Below are positions 56,432 through 64,000 of a stretch of 64,000 nucleotides of DNA, piece by piece. The notes under the pieces were generated by a model. The model was not told the origin of the DNA, did not search any database, and was given only the letters and a program-made list of their open reading frames with translations. Every line of letters starts with the position of its first letter. Positions within the stretch are counted from its first letter, which is position 1. The stretch lies in contig NBZP02000006.1 of the NCBI GenBank assembly GCA_002236755.2, positions 1,181,326 to 1,245,325 of the forward strand. Reading direction: 5' to 3'. Both the position numbers and the translations under genes were made by a program. The DNA is from Dothistroma septosporum. Taxonomy: Eukaryota; Ascomycota; Dothideomycetes; Mycosphaerellales; Mycosphaerellaceae.

Positions 56432-59400
56432 TCATCTTGTGCTCGATGGCATAGAGACTGGCATATGGCTGCGCTTGAGCTTCATGAACTCGTGCGGCTT
56501 GGTCGGATCGGTGGGATCCATGAAGGACATTAGTACTGTGCTCAGCTCTTTGAAGTCCACAGGCTTCGTGAGGTAGCTGTTGAATCCAGCTTCGGCGCAC
56601 TTCTGGTATACGTCGCCGAGAACGTTTGCAGAGAGTGCAATGATAGGTAAATGTGGGTACTTGTTCTTCCTCTCCCACTTGCGGACCTCCTTACAGGTCT
56701 GGTAGCCGTCCTTGTTGGGCATGTGGAGGTCGCAAAGAATGATGGAGTAAAATCCATGCGGCTTGTCGAACACCTTGTCTGTGCATTGGACGCCGTCCAT
56801 CACCGTGTCCACTTTGATTGATACCTTGGCCAAGAACTTGAGAATGACCATTTGGTTGACACGGTTGTCCTCCACCAGCAGGACACGCTTCTCTCTATTG
56901 CCGAGCCTTTTGGTTAGCTCTTCAAAGACTTGCTTCTGGTTGACAGCGACCTGTTGTGCGCTGTCCTGATTCCGGTCAAGGCTCATTTCCCGCTCCTTCT
57001 GCGGATCAAAGATGAGCCCGAATCGGGATGGCTTGAGCGGCTTGAAGACGAACCTCAACCTCCGGTCGGTGACAAGTTGATCGTAATTGTAGTCTGGCGC
57101 TTGTTCCATAATCTTCCTTCTCTGTGCCAAGTCGGTTATCAACACAATGGCAGTCGATGACGTCGGTGAGCGCAAAATTTGATTCATGATCGCAAGAATC
57201 TGGTACACGTCCTGCAGCACGACAACAATGTGGGTAAATATGACTGGTTCCTCACCACCCAGCATTTCTTCACAGTCGGCGAAGCTTTCGCGGGCTGCGA
57301 TCTGGTGGGGAACATTATTTGGCAAGGTCATGTCGATATGCCTAATTGTAGCCTCGCGACTGTACTTCCATGGCGCTATGACCAGTATCGAAAACATCGG
57401 CGGCACCAGAGCGGAGATAGGTCGTACTGTCTCTGCTGAAGCAACCGAAGCTCCAGAGCCTGTCGAGGCTGGACATTGGCCTTTACCCTCAGCTTTATGT
57501 CCCTCTGGCAATGACAGCTTCATGGGTAGGCTAGACGTACTCGAGATAGATGCATCCGGGACAACAGACGAGACAGATGATCTGTTCGACCGAACACTGC
57601 CAGTCCTTGTAGCTGAACGTACAGAAGGATCGGAGCTGGCGGACGAAACGGATGGTGACTCTCTACCAGTATCCGGCGAATATGGTGATGGTGATCCTGA
57701 AACTTCCTGCAGGAATCTCGGGGAGGCTTTCCCATGCATGTCGGCATACAACGGCAGGGAGTGTACCTTTGTCAACGCTGCCGGTACCGGTGTTGGCACG
57801 GGCGACAGTCCAGAAGCCACGGGTCCAGGGATTGGCAAAGTTTGCGGCCCTGGCGTAGATGCCGGCGGCGGTCTGTCTTCGCGTGATGGCAAAGCGACCT
57901 TGACGAAAAATGTGAAAGTCGAGCCTCGGTCCGGAGCCCCTTTAGCGCCCATATCGCCGCCATGTAGTTGTGCAAGCTGCTTCGATATCACAAGTCCGAG
58001 GCCTGTGCCCCCTTGCTGTTTCGTGCTGCTACCATCGATCTGACTGAACCGTTTGAACAGGTATTCAGCTTCGCGATCCGTAAAGCCACGACCGCTGTCA
58101 ACGACATCGAAGCGGATGTACAGCTCGTGTTTGTCAAGATCGTGAGAGTCGTCCTTCTGAAGGCAGCATCGAACCAGAACCTCTCCTTGTTGGGTGAATT
58201 TGAGAGCGTTCCCAACGATGTTGAGCAGAATCTGTCGCAGTCTGAAGCGGTCGCCTTTGACCTGTGGCGGTACCTCTTCCTCAACAATGTAGTTCAGCTC
58301 TAGACCTTTATCGATAGCAAGGGCTGACGTCAAGTCATTGACTTCTTCGATGAGAGCGCGAATGTACAACCAATCCATGTTCAGCTGAATCATACCGGCT
58401 TCAGCCTTAGAAAGATCTAAGATGTCGTTGATCAGCCCACGAAGACCTTCTGTGCTCTGCCGTATAATGTTCACATGCTCCATTTGCTCGACGGTGAGAC
58501 TGCTGTCGATCAAAAAGTTGACCATGCCCGTGATACCATTCAGTGGCGTGCGAATCTCGTGGGACATGTTGCTCAGGAATCTCGACTTTTCGTCCATGGT
58601 CTCTTTCAGGTCCCGCTCCAGTGTCTTATGATCGTTGATATCTGTGCATGTTCCATACCAGGTATCACCTTCATCGTGATCCCGGACAGCATCTGCCAAC
58701 AGAACACGTACCAGATGCCATCTGAAGTTGCCGTCTTTCGACTTGAGCCTAACTTCGGTCGAGTATGAATGTCGTCCGTCAGCGTCGCGAGACACCTTCA
58801 AGATGCCTGTACGTGCAAGCTCCGACAGCTTCCGCTGTGGCATCTGTGCTATTGGGGACGTGGCCACAGAGTCGTCGGAACTAGAGAAAGCTCTTTCAGT
58901 CTCCGATGAACCACTAGAAGATGCGTTCGACTGCGAGACGGTGCGTGTCGGCTCTGGTGGTAGTGATGTTGGCACGTTGGTCGGCTGACCAGTCTCATCA
59001 TCGAAGTTCGGCAGTCTACACTTTGCAAGGTCTTCAGCATGAACCTGGTCCATGAACCCGACGCCAAGCGCTTGCGACTCTGTCTGCCCAGAGTAATGGA
59101 GCCACTGAGTGTTGCAGAATGTTACTCCTTGAATCTTATTGACCGCAAAAACGATCTGCGGGCTTGAGTTCGCGAGCGCACGGTACTTGGCTTCTGACGC
59201 GGCAGTTTCCTGTTGACGAGCCGAATTGTGCTCGGCAAGCTGTTGCTCGTGAAAGTCCATCATCGTGCCGATCCAGTGCACGACTTTCTGTCGTTTGTCC
59301 TTCAGCGGCGCTGCTCGGACGTAAAACCAGCGATAGCTTCCGTCAAATCTCTGCAGTCGCACTTTCTGTTGCAGCTGCTGGTTGGTACGAAGTGAGCGAT

Positions 59401-62400
59401 GCCAAGCTGGCAGGAAGTCGTTGCGGTCATCAGCATGAATGGCTTGCCAGGGGTCATTGAGAACCTCTCCAGGCTCCTGACCTCGATAGATAAGAAACTT
59501 CGAATTTACCCAGCTCAGAGAGCCCGTCTCTGGCTGTGCGGTGAAGATCTGCACGGGCACTGAATCTATAATGGTTCGTAGCAAGCGCTCTGAGGGCGGA
59601 GGCATGTCTTCCGGGTATGAGCCTTTGCGAGCATGCGTAGCAGGCCCAGGCGTAAAAGCGAGGCCCGAAGAGGCTGCCTCACCTGGCGCGGAGCCGCCGA
59701 AAGAAGACAAGAAATCAGCGCCATAGGAGTGCAGCAAAGAATGTTGCTTCGAGCCTTGGAGTTGTACCGGCGATGGCGATGGTCCATCGGCGGAGCGTGG
59801 CGGACTAAGCTCACGAGACGGGAGCTTCAGTGGCATCTTGTCATCTTTGCTATTCGGATTGACCTTCAGCTTACGCTGGCTCCTTGGTGTGTTTTGATCG
59901 TCCTCGACCGCAGATTTCCCTTCACTGCTTTCTGTGCTCTTAAAAGACCTGGCAGAACTCTGCGTCGCACTGGCGTTACTGGCACTGCGATGGCTTGGTC
60001 GCTTTTTGGCATCGAAGTAGTTGTCAACCATCTCGGTTCCCGATAGCGCCGGTGTACCAGCAATAGATCTGCTGGCCGTCCAACCGTGAGATGCTGGGTC
60101 CCAACCCGGAGTGCCCGCGAAAGAACCTGAAGGACTTGCTCTTGACCGACTGGAGTATTCGGACGGACTTGTAATGCTTCCAGAAGCTGATCCGGGCGGC
60201 TGCTCGACCTCAGCATGAACTAGTTCTTCCAGACCTCTGGGCTCTAGCGTCATGGGAGCGGTAGTAGTATTGTGTCCACTGGCTGTGCGACGGTGTCGAA
60301 TGTTGACAGACTGCACACGAGCTGCTGAGAACTGTTGCGCTGTTGCAAAGGATGTCGCTAGATGTGGCCCGAGTAGCTTCAGCGCCTGCGCGAGGTTGTT
60401 CGGATATGGCACTGTCGATGACAGCACCGACAAAACTGCTATAGGTGCCTTTCTCCCCAAGTCTACAGTATTGCTGCGATGTAATCGGCGCATCTTGTCC
60501 TTTGACTGAGGTGTGATCCGCAAAGACTGCATAGGTTGTGACAGTGTAGGATGTACCAAAGGTATGTGGATCACAGTACTGGCGCGATCGATGCCGATAG
60601 CCTCAATTTGACCGAACTGTGAGTAGTCCTTTGGACTTGCAGCGTCATTGAAAGAGTCGTCCACTTGCGCATCGTCTGATGCGAAGAATGGATTCGACTC
60701 CTCGTCCAACTGAATCGCTGGAGAAGGTGCCGGTGACTGTGCCCAGGGAGAGGCAGGATGTTGCTCGTATTCCTCATAATCGCGACGTGACCCTAGGGCA
60801 TTCTCAGGAGTGAATGTATTGCTGTAATGTGCAAGTACTGATGACAGATTTCCAGGCGCAGAATGCGATGCTGTGTGGGTTATAAAGTCAGAGTCATAGT
60901 CCCTGGTTACAGTCACGATTCGTCCTCGATCAAGAACGCGATTGACGCCTCCGGCTTCGATAAGTGGATGGGCCTCGTGGTCGAGAGCTCGTAGGTTCGC
61001 AAAGATCTCTGCGTGCGGTTCATTATTTATACCCACACTGCCGAAGTCCTGCTCACTCAATGAACCGTGACGGTTGCTACTGATGGACGGCATACGTTTA
61101 GGTAGGGTCCTGTTCGTGCTGACACCAGCAGCATGAGTGACCGTGCGTTGAGGTCCTGCTGGCCGCATTCGTTGGCTTGGTTCGTTGAGGGTGCTAAGTA
61201 CATCTCGCACTTCCTTTCCGTGTCCTGCATAAGAATGACGCGACTCCAGACGTGGTCGTAATCTCTCCAGATGTAGTCTTTGGGGTGTATTGTCCACAAT
61301 GGCTTCCGAGGACGGTTCGCGCATAACGAAGTCCGGCCTTCGCAGATTCGAGACTTGGGCCGCATACGTCTGCTCCAGAACTGTTCGATGAGGGACGAAC
61401 TCCTCTTGTCCATACATACTAAATGTAGCCTTTTGACCCCATGGCACATTCTCGATGTCCGTAGGATCCACGGGCTGCACCAAGGTTGCTCGCTCAGCTT
61501 TGAAATGGTCGTGCAGGATGTTTGTCACAGTCGCCCACCACTGTTCCAGGCCTGGTTCCGAGTTCAAGTTGAGGACTAAATCATACAGGCTTGGGGTTGG
61601 ATAGCGAAGGTCTTCTGGTACGTTGACCGCACTGCCACCGGGCAAGAAAGTGCTATTCTCAGCAGGCGTAGTCTGGCCAGATGCTAGGCCTCCATAGCTC
61701 TTTCCACCAGGAAGAGAACGCTCATCGCCATCCGCCTGACTGCCCACAGTCGGGGATAGCGCAGTGAATGGCTGATGGAATGAGTTCGACCAAGTCCGCG
61801 GCGTTCCTGGGACATACGGAAATGGATATGATGGCGTGCGCAACGGTTGGCCAGTGGGTGTAGCAGGCACACTGCCTCTGATCGTCCGGCTGCTCTCCGT
61901 CGACTCGGTAGAAACAGTTGATGCAGTGCTCACTGGATGGTCTTGGCCTGCAAATACGGCATTGAGGGATCTGGGTGGTGTTGCGCCTTCTTCCTCTTTG
62001 ATGGGCGACACACGCTTCTTGTCGTCTCGCGCGCCAGAGCTGCACCCGTAATTGCGACGTGCACGAGTCTCAGACAGTATCTTAGTGCTCAACGCCGCTT
62101 TTATCTGCTCCAAATCTCCATGCGGTCGGACCTGCACAGCTCCTCTGCCCTTCGCAGCACTGCTTCCAACACTCGCGCCGGCCTTGGCGCTGCGTTTGTC
62201 TCGCTGTGATCGTTCTGAACCATCCGTCGCGCCAGCCTCGACCTCGACACTGCTGTCTGCTGCATTGCCCCGTCCCTCCTCCGTTTCCGGACTGCGACTG
62301 ATCTCCGAGAGCCTCCCCGGCAGCGACCTCACCAGCTGCGGTCTACCAGGTTCTGATGACGCCCGCGTCGCTGAGGGCCTCTCTGGTGCTCCTGTGGGCG

Positions 62401-62491
62401 TGGACTCGGTGTCTTCGTGCTCGGAGGAGCAGGAGGTGGAGTCATCTGCTGACGTCGATAGTATTTCGTGCGGCGTCGAGGACGACTTCAT
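56432..62491 (-). CDS. large hybrid histidine kinase (GAF-like, two PAS, HisKA, HATPase, receiver)
   Basis: An intronless gene of 2019 residues from the ATG at 62491; the frame is open further upstream but without a better start. It is a cytosolic two-component sensor with no membrane span. About residues 1-290 are low-complexity. A GAF-like domain begins near 300 (LYDLVLNLNSEPGLEQWWAT, ILHDHFKAERATLVQP) and seems to end near 680-730 (APIAVLSVLSSTVPYPNN, KLLGPHLATSFATAQQFS), with a long disordered insert between. PAS 1 lies at about 965-1090 (IIDSVPVQIFTAQPETGSLS) and PAS 2 from about 1100, itself holding a Ser-rich insert. HisKA has SNMSHEIRTPLNGITGMVNF with His1311; the ATPase has NIVGNALKFT and GGTGLGLVISKQLAQLHGG. 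The receiver (from about 1868) has VLLVEDNRVNQ, Asp1921 in LCDLHMPNKDG, and a Lys in LTKPVDF. I did not assign a fungal kinase group. Confidence 0.95.
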   Translation of the reverse strand: MKSSSTPHEILSTSADDSTSCSSEHEDTESTPTGAPERPSATRASSEPGRPQLVRSLPGRLSEISRSPETEEGRGNAADSSVEVEAGATDGSERSQRDKRSAKAGASVGSSAAKGRGAVQVRPHGDLEQIKAALSTKILSETRARRNYGCSSGARDDKKRVSPIKEEEGATPPRSLNAVFAGQDHPVSTASTVSTESTESSRTIRGSVPATPTGQPLRTPSYPFPYVPGTPRTWSNSFHQPFTALSPTVGSQADGDERSLPGGKSYGGLASGQTTPAENSTFLPGGSAVNVPEDLRYPTPSLYDLVLNLNSEPGLEQWWATVTNILHDHFKAERATLVQPVDPTDIENVPWGQKATFSMYGQEEFVPHRTVLEQTYAAQVSNLRRPDFVMREPSSEAIVDNTPQRLHLERLRPRLESRHSYAGHGKEVRDVLSTLNEPSQRMRPAGPQRTVTHAAGVSTNRTLPKRMPSISSNRHGSLSEQDFGSVGINNEPHAEIFANLRALDHEAHPLIEAGGVNRVLDRGRIVTVTRDYDSDFITHTASHSAPGNLSSVLAHYSNTFTPENALGSRRDYEEYEQHPASPWAQSPAPSPAIQLDEESNPFFASDDAQVDDSFNDAASPKDYSQFGQIEAIGIDRASTVIHIPLVHPTLSQPMQSLRITPQSKDKMRRLHRSNTVDLGRKAPIAVLSVLSSTVPYPNNLAQALKLLGPHLATSFATAQQFSAARVQSVNIRHRRTASGHNTTTAPMTLEPRGLEELVHAEVEQPPGSASGSITSPSEYSSRSRASPSGSFAGTPGWDPASHGWTASRSIAGTPALSGTEMVDNYFDAKKRPSHRSASNASATQSSARSFKSTESSEGKSAVEDDQNTPRSQRKLKVNPNSKDDKMPLKLPSRELSPPRSADGPSPSPVQLQGSKQHSLLHSYGADFLSSFGGSAPGEAASSGLAFTPGPATHARKGSYPEDMPPPSERLLRTIIDSVPVQIFTAQPETGSLSWVNSKFLIYRGQEPGEVLNDPWQAIHADDRNDFLPAWHRSLRTNQQLQQKVRLQRFDGSYRWFYVRAAPLKDKRQKVVHWIGTMMDFHEQQLAEHNSARQQETAASEAKYRALANSSPQIVFAVNKIQGVTFCNTQWLHYSGQTESQALGVGFMDQVHAEDLAKCRLPNFDDETGQPTNVPTSLPPEPTRTVSQSNASSSGSSETERAFSSSDDSVATSPIAQMPQRKLSELARTGILKVSRDADGRHSYSTEVRLKSKDGNFRWHLVRVLLADAVRDHDEGDTWYGTCTDINDHKTLERDLKETMDEKSRFLSNMSHEIRTPLNGITGMVNFLIDSSLTVEQMEHVNIIRQSTEGLRGLINDILDLSKAEAGMIQLNMDWLYIRALIEEVNDLTSALAIDKGLELNYIVEEEVPPQVKGDRFRLRQILLNIVGNALKFTQQGEVLVRCCLQKDDSHDLDKHELYIRFDVVDSGRGFTDREAEYLFKRFSQIDGSSTKQQGGTGLGLVISKQLAQLHGGDMGAKGAPDRGSTFTFFVKVALPSREDRPPPASTPGPQTLPIPGPVASGLSPVPTPVPAALTKVHSLPLYADMHGKASPRFLQEVSGSPSPYSPDTGRESPSVSSASSDPSVRSATRTGSVRSNRSSVSSVVPDASISSTSSLPMKLSLPEGHKAEGKGQCPASTGSGASVASAETVRPISALVPPMFSILVIAPWKYSREATIRHIDMTLPNNVPHQIAARESFADCEEMLGGEEPVIFTHIVVVLQDVYQILAIMNQILRSPTSSTAIVLITDLAQRRKIMEQAPDYNYDQLVTDRRLRFVFKPLKPSRFGLIFDPQKEREMSLDRNQDSAQQVAVNQKQVFEELTKRLGNREKRVLLVEDNRVNQMVILKFLAKVSIKVDTVMDGVQCTDKVFDKPHGFYSIILCDLHMPNKDGYQTCKEVRKWERKNKYPHLPIIALSANVLGDVYQKCAEAGFNSYLTKPVDFKELSTVLMSFMDPTDPTKPHEFMKLKRSHMPVSMPSSTR

Positions 62492-64000
62492 TGCGCAATA
62501 GCCACGGTCCTGCTGGCTGTCCTGCGCCGTCGTGAGCAAGTCGGAGCATACGAAGGGGACAGCCGCGCATAGGATTCGATCTGGCAACGCATCTGATGAA
62601 TGTCCCGCTAACAACGCCTGGATCTGCTGTAGAGAGTTCGGCTGGACCCAGCTGGAAAACGTGTGAAGGGCGCCTCACACTACTACTGTGGGTGCAAAGG
62701 CTAGATGACGTAGGTTTCTCAGGGAGCGATGGTCCCTTTCGCTGGGCGTGGATACACCTTGCCGCTGCGCATGCGCCGATGCGAGCAAGTGCTAGCAATG
62801 TCTGGGTCGCCGACAACGTTACAAGTGAGCGAGACACGTCTGAACGACTCGTCAAGATAGGTTGGGGTGCAAAGAGGTGGCAGAATTGCTGACGACTCGC
62901 ATTGTCTTGCAGGCGCGGGCATGTAAAGGGCAGCTAAATCGCAGCCACAGATTCGCACTAGCCGGGACAGAACCACATGCCCTGCACGTTATGTTATGCT
63001 CAGCAGATCCCTTCCCTCCACATTTCCAGTCTCTTCTGCTGCAACAAGAACGAGAACAGGAATCTGCATTCCTCCCAGGTTCGTAAACCACACCGAGCCG
63101 ACGAAGCCGACCAACAGCGACAATAGCGATCCTGCCAGAACTGCTTGAGGCGAAGCAGACGCGTTGCTACTGTGCTGCGTACTTGTACCTGGCGCGGCGG
63201 CCCGAACAATGATGTGATGCCGTCTCACATCTGCTGACAGTTGTTGCAGCAGTTGCTGCTCTCGGGCATAGTAGACTGGTGGACGATTCGATATCAACCA
63301 TCGCCACCCAAGGCGCACATGGCGTAATCTCGTCGTGACTACTCAGCCGCCAAGTATGCTATGGTTGTCTTCTGCCGTCTTACCAGCATGTCCCGAATCA
63401 GCCCAGTGATCGGGGAGACCTCCAGCGGTACTGACAGATGACGTCTACGGCGGAGACGTCCGCTGCGGCGGCGTCTGGTCTCACCTTCCTTGCGCTGACC
63501 GAAGTCTGTGCTGCACACCAGAAGTCGACCATCGCGACGAACGTCACCTTCACGGCAGCACCGGAGGTCGATGCGAAGGCTGACGAGCAAGATTTCCGTC
63601 TGTATCCACACATTCGCTCGTCGATACCCACGCAGACCGCAACGATAAGAACGTGAAGATACGGCATACCACAGGTAGACAAATAGCAGCCCGGCGCGAA
63701 AGCATGGAAGCATCATGAGACCCTGCGGATTCGAATCCGGGTCACAGAGCACGATCGTTCACCTCCATTGCAACAAGACCATGGCCATCGAATTCCAATC
63801 CTCGTCCACCTCCGAAACGAAAGCTACGCACTGCAGCAGGCCACAGTGATATCTGTCCCAGCACAATTCCCACTTCACCACGGACGTATGGTCGCAGATT
63901 GCGAATATCAACCGCGCAAGACGCGCGAACCGAAACCCGAGTCGTAGTCTAATCTCTTGGTTGGCTGTACATTCCCTGACAACGATGGTGTCTTTACCGT
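62492..64000. other. region upstream of the histidine kinase, to the window end
   Basis: Promoter and leader of the kinase gene, then overlapping frames on both strands. One minus-strand frame (62989-63318) is listed separately. Nothing else is supported, and a gene entering from beyond 64000 on the minus strand cannot be excluded. Confidence 0.35.
62989..63318 (-). CDS. possible C-terminal exon of a tail-anchored or membrane protein
   Basis: A frame of about 109 codons with a non-ATG first codon, so it would be an internal or last exon. Residues read VRLGWRWLISNRPPVYYARE, then QQLLQQLSADVRRHHIIVRA, a Ser/Thr-rich linker and a hydrophobic span (AVLAGSLLSLLVGFVGSVWF) near the end. The composition is protein-like, but no 5' exon could be joined and no family is recognised. 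Confidence 0.28.
   Translation of the reverse strand: MRLGWRWLISNRPPVYYAREQQLLQQLSADVRRHHIIVRAAAPGTSTQHSSNASASPQAVLAGSLLSLLVGFVGSVWFTNLGGMQIPVLVLVAAEETGNVEGRDLLSIT

Noticed and set aside
57186..58043. Plus-strand frame of 285 codons
   Set aside because: It is the antisense shadow of the histidine kinase gene.
63716..63745. GGATTCGAATCC palindrome resembling a tRNA T arm
   Set aside because: No acceptor, A box or anticodon arm can be built on either strand.

Overview
The window is nuclear DNA of a filamentous ascomycete. The genes are widely spaced, with short GT-AG introns (about 50 to 120 nt), and include a Zn2Cys6 regulator, a hybrid histidine kinase, an HsbA-type secreted protein and LPSEIRN-type fungal orphan proteins. 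A Dothideomycete, perhaps near the Mycosphaerellaceae, is my best guess from that gene content; it is an inference from protein style, not from a search. No bacterial operon, phage, CRISPR array or recognisable transposon was seen. All splice joints given here were worked out by hand from frame and family conservation.

Layout. 0-5 kb: one orphan protein (-), then about 4.3 kb without a convincing gene except one tRNA-like locus. 5-15 kb (+ strand): a PTR2/POT peptide transporter, a secreted GH3 beta-glucosidase, an AIM24 mitochondrial protein with four introns, a frameshifted HsbA-like gene and an orphan. 15.1-15.5 kb: two tandem tRNA-like elements (-). 17.9-22.9 kb (+): a WDR5/Swd3-type WD40 protein, a secreted Asp-box (sialidase-fold) protein and an orphan. 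23-25 kb (-): a small single-pass membrane protein and a medium-chain reductase. 25-29.4 kb is decaying sequence with a broken second PTR2 gene and an intron-bearing tRNA-Tyr-like locus that has a large D-arm insertion.

29.4-41.3 kb is the housekeeping core: RNA polymerase I second-largest subunit (-), divergent from an Arl8-type GTPase (+); an RCR-type chitin/Congo-red protein (+); a second medium-chain reductase (+), convergent with a biotin-carboxylase/biotin-carrier protein (-). 41.7-48.8 kb (-): a 1001-residue RS-rich DUF3824-type protein and an AT-hook plus Zn2Cys6 transcription factor, followed by about 4.2 kb of gene-poor DNA upstream of it. 53-62.5 kb (-): a peroxisomal (SKL) copper amine oxidase and a very large hybrid histidine kinase.

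The genes do not form a pathway or a biosynthetic cluster. Loose themes are nutrient scavenging (peptide uptake, beta-glucosidase, Asp-box enzyme, amine oxidase) and basic cell functions. The most unusual signal is that all four tRNA-like loci in the window are non-canonical, carrying inserted or expanded arms while keeping paired acceptor stems. Next are the architecture of the DUF3824-type protein, a kinase GAF-like domain split by a long low-complexity insert, a copper amine oxidase whose cofactor tyrosine codon sits exactly at an exon edge, and two decayed genes.
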